Part shown: positions 33,936-41,975 of the stretch, in pieces
Numbering within the stretch: position 1 is the first letter of the stretch
How the letters are laid out: every line of letters begins with the position of its first letter
NCBI GenBank assembly: GCA_963706755.1
Contig: CAVPNH010000019.1
Location: forward strand, 62,001-126,000
Length of the DNA: 64,000 nucleotides
Reading direction: 5' to 3'
Source: RPQJ01 sp963706755
GTDB taxonomy: Bacteria; Pseudomonadota; Gammaproteobacteria; Steroidobacterales; Steroidobacteraceae
Notes under the pieces: model-generated
Database searches by the model: none
Seen by the model: only the letters and a program-made list of their open reading frames with translations
Told to the model about the DNA's origin: nothing
Position numbers and translations under genes: made by a program

Positions 33936-34835
33936 ATGACGAAGCGAAACTGGCTGCGCGAGCCGCTGCTGCACTTCCTCCTGCTCGGCGCGGGCTTGTT
34001 CCTCCTCTACCACTGGGTAAGGGGCGGGGAGACCAGCGCGCCGGGTGAGATCGTGGTGACCGAGGCCCGGGCCGAGGCCCTGGCCGAGAATTTCGCGAAG
34101 ACCTGGATGCGGCCCCCGTCGGCACAGGAGCTGCGGGGACTCGTCGACGATTACGTGAAAGAGGAGGTGTTCTATCGCGAGTCGATCGCGATCGGCCTCG
34201 ATCGTGACGACACGGTGATCCGCCGTCGCCTCCGCCAGAAGATGGAGTTCGTCTCGGAGGACGTGGCCGAGTCGCGCAAGCCGACCGAAGCAGAGCTTCA
34301 GCAGTTCCTCGACGCGCACGCCGACAAGTTCGTGGCGGCGCCGATGCTTTCGTTCCAGCAGGTGTTCCTCAGCACCGATCGCCGTGGGAACGCCGCGCGC
34401 AGCGATGCCGAAAAGCTGCTGGCGGAATTACAGTCGGGCAAAGGCCCCGCCGATCCGGCGGAGGCCGGCGACCCGACGATGCTGCCGCCGTCCATGGAAC
34501 AGGCGACACCGCAGGAAATTGCCAACACTTTCGGCGAAGCGTTTTCGGCCGATGTGGAGAGCGCGCCGCTCGGCCAGTGGGCCGGGCCGTTCGAATCGGC
34601 CTATGGCCTGCACCTGGCCCGGGTCAGCACGCGTACGCCGGCGAAGCAGCCGACGCTCGCGGAGATCCGGCCGTCGGTCCTGCGCGAATGGCAGGCGGCG
34701 CAGCGCCAGCAGGTGAACGACGCCTTCTACCAGTCGCTGCGCAGCAAGTACGAGGTTCGCTACGACGGCGAACTCGGCAAGCTTCTCGCGCAGGTGCCGG
34801 TTGCGGCGACGGGCGCTCCCGCCGCGAAGCCGTGA
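33936..34835 (+). CDS. Membrane-anchored parvulin-like peptidyl-prolyl isomerase
   Basis: A 299-residue protein anchored by one N-terminal helix (about 8-28) with the rest in the periplasm. The helical SurA-like region (about 40-125, with LVDDYVKEEVFYRESIAIGLD) leads to a divergent parvulin domain (about 130-265) with LSFQQVFLS and LGQWAGPFESAYGLHLARV, the final strands of PpiC-type isomerases. It overlaps the next gene, a HupE/UreJ family protein, by GTGA. This pair is also seen elsewhere, so the isomerase may help fold that membrane protein's large exported domain; that is inference. Confidence 0.85.
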   Translation: MTKRNWLREPLLHFLLLGAGLFLLYHWVRGGETSAPGEIVVTEARAEALAENFAKTWMRPPSAQELRGLVDDYVKEEVFYRESIAIGLDRDDTVIRRRLRQKMEFVSEDVAESRKPTEAELQQFLDAHADKFVAAPMLSFQQVFLSTDRRGNAARSDAEKLLAELQSGKGPADPAEAGDPTMLPPSMEQATPQEIANTFGEAFSADVESAPLGQWAGPFESAYGLHLARVSTRTPAKQPTLAEIRPSVLREWQAAQRQQVNDAFYQSLRSKYEVRYDGELGKLLAQVPVAATGAPAAKP

Positions 34836-35854
34836 ACCGATTCCTGCAATTCGGATTCCTCGCGTGGCTCGCGTGCTTCGCAGGCGCGGCCGCTGCGCAC
34901 GAGGTTCGCCCGGGCTACCTCGAGATCCGGGAGGTGCAGCCCGGCGCCTACGACGTGTTGTGGAAGGTCCCGGCGAGCGGCGATTTCCGTCTCGGGATGT
35001 ACGTTCGTCTGCCGGTGGACTGCAAGGGCGCCCCGAAGTCCGGCGCGATGGTGGGCGGCGCGTTCGTCGAGCGCTTCCGTGCGAGCTGCCCCGGCGGCCT
35101 GACCGGAAAAGTGGTCACGATCGACGGCTTGAGCGCCACGCGCACGGACGTGCTCGCGCGCGTGGAGCGCTTCGACGGCACGACGCAAACCACCCGTCTC
35201 ACCCCTGAATCGCCGTCCTTCGAGGTGACCGCCGCGCCGGACACCTTCGAGGTCGCGAAGACGTATTTCATGCTGGGCGTCGAGCACATCCTGCTCGGCG
35301 TGGATCACCTGCTCTTCGTGCTCGGCCTGTTGTTCCTGGTCGGCAACTGGAAGCGCCTGGTCGCCACGGTCACGGCGTTCACGGTCGCGCACAGCATCAC
35401 GCTGGCCGCGGCAACCCTCGGGCTCGTGCACGTCGCGCAGGCGCCGGTCGAGGCCACGATCGCGCTCAGTGTCGTGTTCGTCGCCGCGGAGATCCTGCAC
35501 GCCGCGCAGGGCAGGCCGGGGCTCACGGCGCGCGCACCGTGGGTCGTCGCATTTGTCTTCGGGCTGCTGCACGGGTTCGGTTTCGCCGGCGCGCTGCGCT
35601 CGATCGGTCTGCCCGAGCGGGACATCCCCGTCGCACTGCTCTTCTTCAACGTCGGCGTCGAGGCGGGCCAACTGCTCTTCATCGCAGCGGTCATCGCCCT
35701 CCTGTCGTTCGTCGGGCGGCTCATCGCCCTGCGTCGCGCCGGGGATCGCGGGCCCTGGCACACGGAAGAACTGATCCGCACGCCGATCGCCTATCTCATC
35801 GGCGCGACGGCCGCATTCTGGGTCGTGCAGCGGGTCGTCGCGTTCTGGGCGTAG
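34832..35854 (+). CDS. HupE/UreJ family membrane protein
   Basis: A 340-residue membrane protein. A signal peptide (1-22, ending GAAAA) is followed directly by HEVRPGYLEIREV and a beta-rich exported domain (about 22-145), then six to seven helices (about 155-340). Helix motifs GVEHILLGVDHLLFVLGLL, VAHSITLAAATLG and FGLLHGFGFAGALRSIGLPE contain the histidines expected to bind nickel or another divalent metal in HupE/UreJ permeases. No hydrogenase or urease genes are nearby, so the metal is unknown. Start GTG 34832 overlaps the PPIase stop, giving tight coupling. Confidence 0.88.
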   Translation: MNRFLQFGFLAWLACFAGAAAAHEVRPGYLEIREVQPGAYDVLWKVPASGDFRLGMYVRLPVDCKGAPKSGAMVGGAFVERFRASCPGGLTGKVVTIDGLSATRTDVLARVERFDGTTQTTRLTPESPSFEVTAAPDTFEVAKTYFMLGVEHILLGVDHLLFVLGLLFLVGNWKRLVATVTAFTVAHSITLAAATLGLVHVAQAPVEATIALSVVFVAAEILHAAQGRPGLTARAPWVVAFVFGLLHGFGFAGALRSIGLPERDIPVALLFFNVGVEAGQLLFIAAVIALLSFVGRLIALRRAGDRGPWHTEELIRTPIAYLIGATAAFWVVQRVVAFWA

Positions 35855-36031
35855 CCGGCGCGCAAATCCCGCAACGCGTGACGTGGTTGAATGGCTCGAT
35901 GCAGGCGATCCCGTGCTGGTACACGACCAGGTTGTGACGAAGCCCCGATCGGGTAAAGCGTGTCCGGCTGGCCTGCACTGCGTAGAATCGCGGGACAATC
36001 GGGATCCCCCTGAGTCCGACCGTCGAGGGCC

Positions 36032-37570
36032 ATGATGCGAACGATCATCCGGCTGTGCCTGCCGCTCGCGGTCCTGCTCGTCACCGCCTGCGCGGAATTG
36101 CCGCAGCGGCCCGAGCTTCCGCCCCAGGTCGCAGTGCCGGTCGGTTCCGGCACAAGGCTCGACTCGCTCATCGCACCCGAGGAGGAGAAGCACCCGGGCG
36201 CGGCAGGATTTCACCTCGTCAGCACGGGACCCGAGGCCTTCGCGGTCCGGGCGCGCACCGCCCACCTCGCGGAACGCAGCCTCGACGTGCAGACCTACAT
36301 CTGGAACAACGACCTCACCGGGAAATATCTCGCCTACGCGCTGCTCACCGCCGCAGATCGTGGAGTGAAGGTGCGCCTGCTCGTGGACGACATGGACGCG
36401 CGCGACAAGAACTACGGGTTCGCGGCGCTCGATGCCCATCCGAACATCGAGGTCCGCATGTTCAATCCGATGCCGTCGCGCAGCGGCACGCTGGCGTTCA
36501 TCGGCGACTTCCTCGGCAGCGGGAAGCGCCTGAATCACCGGATGCACAACAAGACCTGGATCGCGGACAACCGCATCGCGATCGTCGGCGGTCGCAACCT
36601 GGGTGACGAGTATTTCGGTGCCAGCGAAGACGTGAACTTCGTCGACCTCGATTTCGCGATGGTCGGTCCGGTCGTGCGCGAGGCGTCCGCATCATTCGAC
36701 AAGTACTGGAATTCGCGGGCCGTTTACCCGATCGCGCTGCTGAGCCCGGAAGGCGTGACTCCGGAGGTGCTCGAGAAGCTGCGCAAGAGCACAGGCCAGG
36801 CGGCCGACGAGGGCAAGACCAGTTCCTACGCGGAACTGCTGAAGCGGGACGACGCCGTCGAACGGCTGGTCGCGGGCGACCGGCCGTTCGAATGGAGCAC
36901 TGAATTCCAGTTCGTGTCGGACGACCCGCTCAAGGCGCTCAAGGAGATGGGCCTCGAGAAGTCCGACGTGCTGAGCGTACTCGTTCCGGTGCTCAAGTCG
37001 GCGCAACGGTACGAGACACTGGTCTCGCCGTACTTCGTGCCTGGCAAGAGAGGAACCGATTTCTTCGTGGAGAGGGCGCAGGAGGGCAGGCAGGTGCGTA
37101 TTCTCACGAACTCGCTCGCCGCGAACGACGTGGCTGCGGTGCACGGCGGCTATTCGCAGTACCGCAAGGACCTGCTGAAGGGCGGAGTCAAGCTGTGGGA
37201 GTTGAAGCCGCTGCCGGGCTTGAAGAGCAAGGCAAGCATGTTCGGTTCCAGCGGCGCGAGCCTGCACACCAAGGCGCTGGTGGTCGACGGCCAGAGGCTC
37301 TTCGTCGGCAGCTACAACCTCGACCCGCGTTCCACGGCACTCAATTGCGAGCAGGGCGTGCTGGTGACCAGCAGCGCGCTTGGTGGGCAATTCGAGCAGC
37401 TCTTCGAACAGCAGTCCGATGGCGCCCGGGCGTGGCGGGTCAGCCTCGTCGACGGCGACCTGAGCTGGACCGACGGGAAGACGACCTACGACCGTGACCC
37501 GCTGGCGACCGCAGGCCAGCGGTTCCAGGCGTGGCTGGCGCGAGTGCTGCCGATCGAGTCGCAACTCTAA
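36032..37570 (+). CDS. Phospholipase D-family cardiolipin synthase (ClsC-like)
   Basis: A 512-residue protein with an N-terminal lipoprotein-like signal (LPLAVLLVTAC) and two HKD motifs: H172 in MHNKTWIADNRIAIVGGRNLGDEY, and H412 in LHTKALVVDGQRLFVGSYNLDPRS. Two HKD motifs in a chain of this size fit the bacterial cardiolipin synthase group closest to ClsC (YmdC), which joins phosphatidylethanolamine and phosphatidylglycerol. The ATG at 36032 (or 36035) follows a CGAGGG ribosome-binding site. E. coli ClsC needs YmdB; no such partner is seen here. Monocistronic by spacing. Confidence 0.9.
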   Translation: MMRTIIRLCLPLAVLLVTACAELPQRPELPPQVAVPVGSGTRLDSLIAPEEEKHPGAAGFHLVSTGPEAFAVRARTAHLAERSLDVQTYIWNNDLTGKYLAYALLTAADRGVKVRLLVDDMDARDKNYGFAALDAHPNIEVRMFNPMPSRSGTLAFIGDFLGSGKRLNHRMHNKTWIADNRIAIVGGRNLGDEYFGASEDVNFVDLDFAMVGPVVREASASFDKYWNSRAVYPIALLSPEGVTPEVLEKLRKSTGQAADEGKTSSYAELLKRDDAVERLVAGDRPFEWSTEFQFVSDDPLKALKEMGLEKSDVLSVLVPVLKSAQRYETLVSPYFVPGKRGTDFFVERAQEGRQVRILTNSLAANDVAAVHGGYSQYRKDLLKGGVKLWELKPLPGLKSKASMFGSSGASLHTKALVVDGQRLFVGSYNLDPRSTALNCEQGVLVTSSALGGQFEQLFEQQSDGARAWRVSLVDGDLSWTDGKTTYDRDPLATAGQRFQAWLARVLPIESQL

Positions 37571-37630
37571 GCGGCTTGTCGGCGTCGGCTTTGGCGTTGA
37601 CAACGCCGGCTGCCAGCGGCACCGCTTCGG

Positions 37631-38587
37631 TCAGAGCCCGCCACCCCATCGATACTGCCACACGATCCCGGCCGCGTCGTAGTTGTTGCCGGTCCGCGCC
37701 GAGACACCGCTGCTGGCGTATACCTTGACGGAGTTGTAGGTGTTCACCGGGAACGCCAGCGTCGCGCCGACCCGCCAGTTCTGCTGCAGGTCGCTGTTCA
37801 GCGTGCCGTTCAACGTCGTGCGGCCACCCGCGAAATACGTACCGTCGAGCGAGCCCCAGATGCCCGACCGGAAACTGTAGATCGCGTGTGCCCCGAGCGA
37901 GTAGAGGGGATCCTGCGACCTGGTATTGCCCCCATAAAAGTCGTTGTTGTCCGTGAACAGGGTAACCGCCGCCGTGCCTTCCAGCGTCCACCTGCCCAGC
38001 GCCTTGGAGACTCCCACCTGCGGCTTGAAGGACCAGCGGTTGGTGCCGAGGTTGACGATCCGGGTGTCGTCGTACTGGCCCATGGGCGCGGTCACCCGCA
38101 GGCTCACGCCGACGATCAGGTCCTGCTGGTAACTCCCGAACTCTTTCAGTCCGAGTGCCGGAGCGCCGTAAAGGTTGACCGACAGACGGAACGCGGGATC
38201 GTTGAAACCGGATACGTTGCGCTGCAACGGCTGCCCTTCGTAATCCGCGGAACCGGACAGCCAGCTGAACGGGGCGATGACGTCGAACTTTGCCGACTTG
38301 CCCCAGAAATCGAGCACCCGCGCATATGCGAGCAGCGCGTTGGACGTCTGCAATTGCGGGTTGGTCAAGGGCAGGGAACTGTCGAACGACACGCCGCCTT
38401 CGGTGTACACGTACCCCGCGATCAGGAAATTCACGCCCACCGGCGCATTGGAGTAGGCCCGCGGCTCGATGTCCTGGGCCCGAGCGGCGGGGGCGTGCGC
38501 AATGAGCGCGCACAGGGCGAGCGCGGCAATCGCAATCGCCTTGAGCCGACGCCCTGTCAGATTGGGAAATGAGCTCATTCGTGACAT
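37631..38587 (-). CDS. Outer-membrane transporter-like protein (phenol MetA-deg family)
   Basis: A 318-residue exported protein. The signal peptide is about 1-38 (ending RAQDIE). The mature part alternates polar and hydrophobic residues as in a beta-barrel: FLIAGYVYTEGG, FDVIAPFSWLSGSADYEG, DLIVGVSLRVTAPMGQYDD, and ends in an aromatic segment QYRWGGGL. This fits the 'MetA-pathway of phenol degradation' putative transporter family (PF13557), whose role is loosely defined. No aromatic-degradation genes are near. It lies 45 bases downstream of ygiQ on the same strand. Confidence 0.8.
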   Translation of the reverse strand: MSRMSSFPNLTGRRLKAIAIAALALCALIAHAPAARAQDIEPRAYSNAPVGVNFLIAGYVYTEGGVSFDSSLPLTNPQLQTSNALLAYARVLDFWGKSAKFDVIAPFSWLSGSADYEGQPLQRNVSGFNDPAFRLSVNLYGAPALGLKEFGSYQQDLIVGVSLRVTAPMGQYDDTRIVNLGTNRWSFKPQVGVSKALGRWTLEGTAAVTLFTDNNDFYGGNTRSQDPLYSLGAHAIYSFRSGIWGSLDGTYFAGGRTTLNGTLNSDLQQNWRVGATLAFPVNTYNSVKVYASSGVSARTGNNYDAAGIVWQYRWGGGL

Positions 38588-38632
38588 GCCGGGGCGATTT
38601 TACAGCGAACCCGTCCCGACACGCGGGGAGTG

Positions 38633-40933
38633 TCAGCTGCGTCCCTTGCGTTGCGTCCGGGGGCGACCCTTGCCCGGCGGCGTGGACGGTACGCGCGGCA
38701 GCCCGGTGTGCTGGGTGCGGAAGGGTTGCGCTTTGGCGGGCAGTCGCTTGCCCTCGTGGGCGCCGCCCGTGCCGATCGGCTGGTAGCTCGGCACGAGTTG
38801 CTGCTTGCCGTTGCCGATCAGGTCGGCGCGGCCCATGTGCCGCAGCGCCTCGCGCAGCAGCGGCCAGTTGTTCGCGTCGTGATAGCGCAGGAAGGCCTTG
38901 TGCAGGCGGCGCTGACGAATGCCCTTCGGGATGAACACCTCTTCGGAGTTTCGCGCGACACGATGCAGCGGGTTCTTCCCGGAGTAGTACATCGCAGTCG
39001 CGGTTGCCATCGGCGACGGAAGGAAGGCCTGCACCTGGTCGGCGCGGAAGCCGTTCCGCTTCAGCCATAGCGCGAGCTCGAGCATGTCCTCGTCCGTCGT
39101 GCCCGGGTGCGCGGCGATGAAGTAGGGAATCAGGTACTGCTCCTTCCCGGCTTCCTTCGAGTACTTGTCGAACATCGCCTTGAAGCGGTCGTAGCTGCCC
39201 ACGCCCGGCTTCATCATCTTCGACAGCGGACCTTCCGCAATCGCCTCCGGCGCGATCTTGAGGTAGCCGCCGACGTGGTGCTGGGCCAGCTCCTTCACGT
39301 ACTCCGGGGACTCGATGGCGAGGTCGTAGCGCACGCCCGAGGCGATCAGCACCTTCTTGATGCCGGGCAGCGCTCGCGCGCGGCGGTAGAGGCGGATCAG
39401 GGGCGAGTGGTCCGTGTTGAGGTTCGGGCAGATGCCCGGGTAAACGCACGATGGCCTGCGGCAGGCCGCCTCGATCTCGCGCGACTTGCAGGCGATGCGG
39501 TACATGTTCGCCGTGGGTCCGCCCAGGTCCGAGATCACGCCGGTGAATCCCGGCACGGTGTCGCGGATCGACTCGATCTCGCGGATCACCGAGTCCTCCG
39601 AGCGATTCTGGATGATGCGTCCCTCGTGCTCGGTGATCGAGCAGAACGTGCAGCCGCCGAAACAGCCGCGCTGGATCGCGATCGAGTGGCGGATCATTTC
39701 GTATGCGGGGATCTTCGCGGCGCCGTAGGACGGGTGCGGCACGCGCCGGTACGGCAGCTCGTAGATCGCGTCCATCTCCTTCGTCGTGAGCGGGATGGGC
39801 GGCGGGTTGAGCCACACGTCCGCATCGCCGTGCTGCTGCACGAGGCAGCGCGCGTTGCCCGGGTTCGACTCGGCGTGCAGGATCCGCGACGCGTGCGCAT
39901 AGAGCACCGGGTCGCCGGCGACCTGTTCGTACGACGGCATGCGGATGACGCTGCGCTCGCGGTCGGCGTTCCTCGGCAGACGGCGGTGGAATCTCAGCAC
40001 GGCTTCGGGCTTCGCGGCTGCGACGTCGCCCCGATCTGCCGGAGCGGTCCGGGAGGACGCCGTGAACCCATCCATGGGGGCTCCGGGCGCGGCGTCCCTG
40101 CCGCGCACGGCCTCCCGGACCGCTCCGGAAGACCGCGTCGCCGTCGCGTCGGCTGAAGTGGCAGCGCCGGCGCCCGGCTCCATCGCGTACGGATCGGCCG
40201 GCGGGTTGAGCCGCCCCGGCTCGTCCACGCTCGTCGAATCGATCTCGGTCCAGCCCTCGGGCGTCTCCCGGCGCACGAACGCCGTGCCGCGCAGGTCGCG
40301 GATCTCGGAAATAGGCGTACCCGCCGCGAGCCGGTGCGCGATCTCGCAGATCTGGCGCTCGGCGTTGCCGTAGACGAGCAGGTCGGCTTTCGCATCCAGC
40401 AGCACCGAGCGGCGGACTTTCTCCGACCAGTAATCGAAGTGCGCGATGCGGCGCAGCGAGGCCTCGATGCCGCCCACGACCACCGGGACGTCCTTGTACG
40501 CCTCGCGAACGCGCTGCGAATACACGATCACGCAGCGGTCGGGCCGGGCGCCTGCGACCCCGTGCGGCGTGTAGGCGTCGTCGCTGCGGATGCGGCGGTC
40601 CGCCGTGTAGCGATTCACCATCGAATCCATGTTGCCGCCGGTCACCCCGAAGAAGAGGTTCGGGCGGCCGAGCTTCATGAAGTCGCGCGTCGAGTGCCAG
40701 TCCGGCTGGGCCACGATGCCCACGCGGAACCCCTGCGCCTCGAGCACGCGGCCGACGATGGCCATGCCGAAGCTCGGCAGGTCCACGTAAGCGTCGCCAG
40801 TGACCAGGATGACGTCGCAGGAATCCCAGCCGAGCTCGTCCATCTCCGCCCGCGACATGGGCAGGAAGGGCGCCGGGCCGAACCGATGCGCCCAGTGTTT
40901 GCGGTAGGAAAAGAGGTCGCGGGCGGGCTGCAT
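38633..40933 (-). CDS. ygiQ: YgiQ family radical SAM protein
   Basis: A 766-residue radical-SAM protein of unknown reaction. The N-terminal part (LPMSRAEMDELGWDSCDVILVTGDAYVD) is the B12-like YgiQ domain; the radical-SAM cysteines are C424, C428 and C431 in GCFGGCTFC, followed by EHEGR. The C-terminus is basic and low in complexity. Start ATG 40933 gives the normal family N-terminus; 17 more upstream codons are open but look spurious. Residues about 240-305 form a disordered insertion rich in Ala, Gly, Pro and Arg, where a palindromic DNA repeat is embedded in frame. Divergent from the toxin-antitoxin pair. Confidence 0.93.
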   Translation of the reverse strand: MQPARDLFSYRKHWAHRFGPAPFLPMSRAEMDELGWDSCDVILVTGDAYVDLPSFGMAIVGRVLEAQGFRVGIVAQPDWHSTRDFMKLGRPNLFFGVTGGNMDSMVNRYTADRRIRSDDAYTPHGVAGARPDRCVIVYSQRVREAYKDVPVVVGGIEASLRRIAHFDYWSEKVRRSVLLDAKADLLVYGNAERQICEIAHRLAAGTPISEIRDLRGTAFVRRETPEGWTEIDSTSVDEPGRLNPPADPYAMEPGAGAATSADATATRSSGAVREAVRGRDAAPGAPMDGFTASSRTAPADRGDVAAAKPEAVLRFHRRLPRNADRERSVIRMPSYEQVAGDPVLYAHASRILHAESNPGNARCLVQQHGDADVWLNPPPIPLTTKEMDAIYELPYRRVPHPSYGAAKIPAYEMIRHSIAIQRGCFGGCTFCSITEHEGRIIQNRSEDSVIREIESIRDTVPGFTGVISDLGGPTANMYRIACKSREIEAACRRPSCVYPGICPNLNTDHSPLIRLYRRARALPGIKKVLIASGVRYDLAIESPEYVKELAQHHVGGYLKIAPEAIAEGPLSKMMKPGVGSYDRFKAMFDKYSKEAGKEQYLIPYFIAAHPGTTDEDMLELALWLKRNGFRADQVQAFLPSPMATATAMYYSGKNPLHRVARNSEEVFIPKGIRQRRLHKAFLRYHDANNWPLLREALRHMGRADLIGNGKQQLVPSYQPIGTGGAHEGKRLPAKAQPFRTQHTGLPRVPSTPPGKGRPRTQRKGRS
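40039..40128. repeat. Palindromic repeat element inserted in frame within ygiQ
   Basis: Perfect 18-base arms CCGGAGCGGTCCGGGAGG (40039-40056) and its complement (40111-40128) flank a 54-base core that contains a second short inverted repeat (GCGCGG...CCGCGC) and a CCCATCCATGGG palindrome. The element adds about 30 codons (residues about 269-299 of YgiQ) without breaking the frame. It lies in a linker that is not conserved in the family. It looks like a REP-type intragenic repeat. Confidence 0.75.
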
Positions 40934-41071
40934 GGCACGCAGTTTAGACGGCTTGCTCGCCAGCCCATTCGCCGGGACGGTCAATCTGTTCGCATCGGGG
41001 CCAAATTCAGTTGGCGGGAATCAGCTGGGGAGCGGCAGCATCCGCCAACGCTTGCCCATCACACGGACAGG

Positions 41072-41100
41072 TGGCACCATAACGGCACCACAACGGTGCC
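41072..41100 (+). promoter_or_regulatory. Probable operator of the toxin-antitoxin pair
   Basis: GGCACC (41084-41089) and GGTGCC (41095-41100) form an inverted repeat with a 5-base spacer, and another GGCACC half-site lies at 41073-41078. It ends 13 bases before the antitoxin ATG. Ribbon-helix-helix antitoxins of this type bind such repeats to repress their own operon. Pairing is seen; function is inferred. Confidence 0.5.
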
Positions 41101-41113
41101 AATGTAAAAACCC

Positions 41114-41350
41114 ATGCTCAACATGACACTGAAGAACATTCCCACCGCCCTGCACCAGCGACTCAAGGCGCGTGCGGAATCGAACCATCGCAGCCTGAAC
41201 CGGGAAGTCCTGGCGCTGCTCGAATCCCACCTGGAAGCGCCCTTGGTGGACGTGGCTGCTGAACAGAAGGCACTGGAGGATTTCGTCAGTTCCCTGCCGC
41301 GCGTGGACCACGCGCGGGTCCGACGCTACCGCAACGCGGGCAGGGCATGA
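41114..41350 (+). CDS. Antitoxin, FitA-like ribbon-helix-helix protein
   Basis: A 78-residue protein beginning MLNMTLKNIPTALHQRLKARAESNHRS. This is the ribbon-helix-helix DNA-binding pattern (beta-strand MTLKNIP, then two helices with LNREVLALLESHL) of FitA/VapB antitoxins. The C-terminal tail (about 50-78) would wrap round the toxin. It overlaps the PIN toxin gene by ATGA and has an operator-like repeat upstream, as expected for an autoregulated pair. Confidence 0.88.
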   Translation: MLNMTLKNIPTALHQRLKARAESNHRSLNREVLALLESHLEAPLVDVAAEQKALEDFVSSLPRVDHARVRRYRNAGRA

Positions 41351-41754
41351 TCGTCGTCGACAGCAACGTCATCGCTTATTGCTGGATTCACGGAGAGCGA
41401 ACTGCACTGGCGCATCGCCTGCGCAGGATCGATGCCGATTGGCACGCCCCAGTGCTGTGGCGATCCGAGATGCGCAGCATCCTGACGGGCTATCGGCGCG
41501 ACGGCAGCCTCGATGACTCACAGGTTCGCCAGATCATGGCCGCGGCCGAGGTAGGTCTTGCGGGCCATGAGCACTACCTGCCCAGCGACAGAGTCTTCGA
41601 GGTGACGGAGCAAAGCCGACTGTCGGCATACGATTCGGAGTTCGTGGCGCTGGCGGAAATTCTTGGCGTTCGGCTGGTGACCGAGGACCGGGCCATCCTC
41701 GTGGCGTTTCCAGCGCTTGCGGTTGATGTCGCGGGTGCTGTCGAGGCGCTGTGA
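41347..41754 (+). CDS. PIN-domain toxin (VapC-type RNase)
   Basis: A 135-residue PIN-domain ribonuclease that would cleave RNA when freed from its antitoxin. The acidic active site is complete: D5 in MIVVDSNVIAYC, E in LWRSEMRSIL, D in LSAYDSEFVALAEILG, and E/D in LVTEDRAIL. Length is typical of VapC. Translational overlap (ATGA) with the antitoxin ensures that toxin is not made alone. It may be of the FitB or VapC subgroup. Confidence 0.9.
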   Translation: MIVVDSNVIAYCWIHGERTALAHRLRRIDADWHAPVLWRSEMRSILTGYRRDGSLDDSQVRQIMAAAEVGLAGHEHYLPSDRVFEVTEQSRLSAYDSEFVALAEILGVRLVTEDRAILVAFPALAVDVAGAVEAL

Positions 41755-41975
41755 GTGAGCAAGGCGCGCAGACACGGCGCGGCTGCGAAGGTCTCGGTTC
41801 GGCCAGGAGCAGTCTTTCACGCCATCAGATCAGCGACCTGTCAGCGCACACATCGTCCACAGGCTACGCTGCCCTGTGGGGCCCGCTTGAATCGTCGCGA
41901 ACCCTTCGCATTCAACCGCTATGAACCCCTCCGTCGGGCAATCCCGCTACACTCGGATCCCGAGGGAGCACGGAC

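Noticed and set aside
35855..36031. Promoter for the cardiolipin synthase gene from TAGAAT at 35983
   Set aside because: No -35 box at a suitable distance; kept out of the feature list. Nothing else was seen in this 177-base gap.
37440..39815. Long minus-strand frame overlapping clsC-like, the OM protein and ygiQ
   Set aside because: Runs through three well-supported genes in another frame; no recognisable domain.
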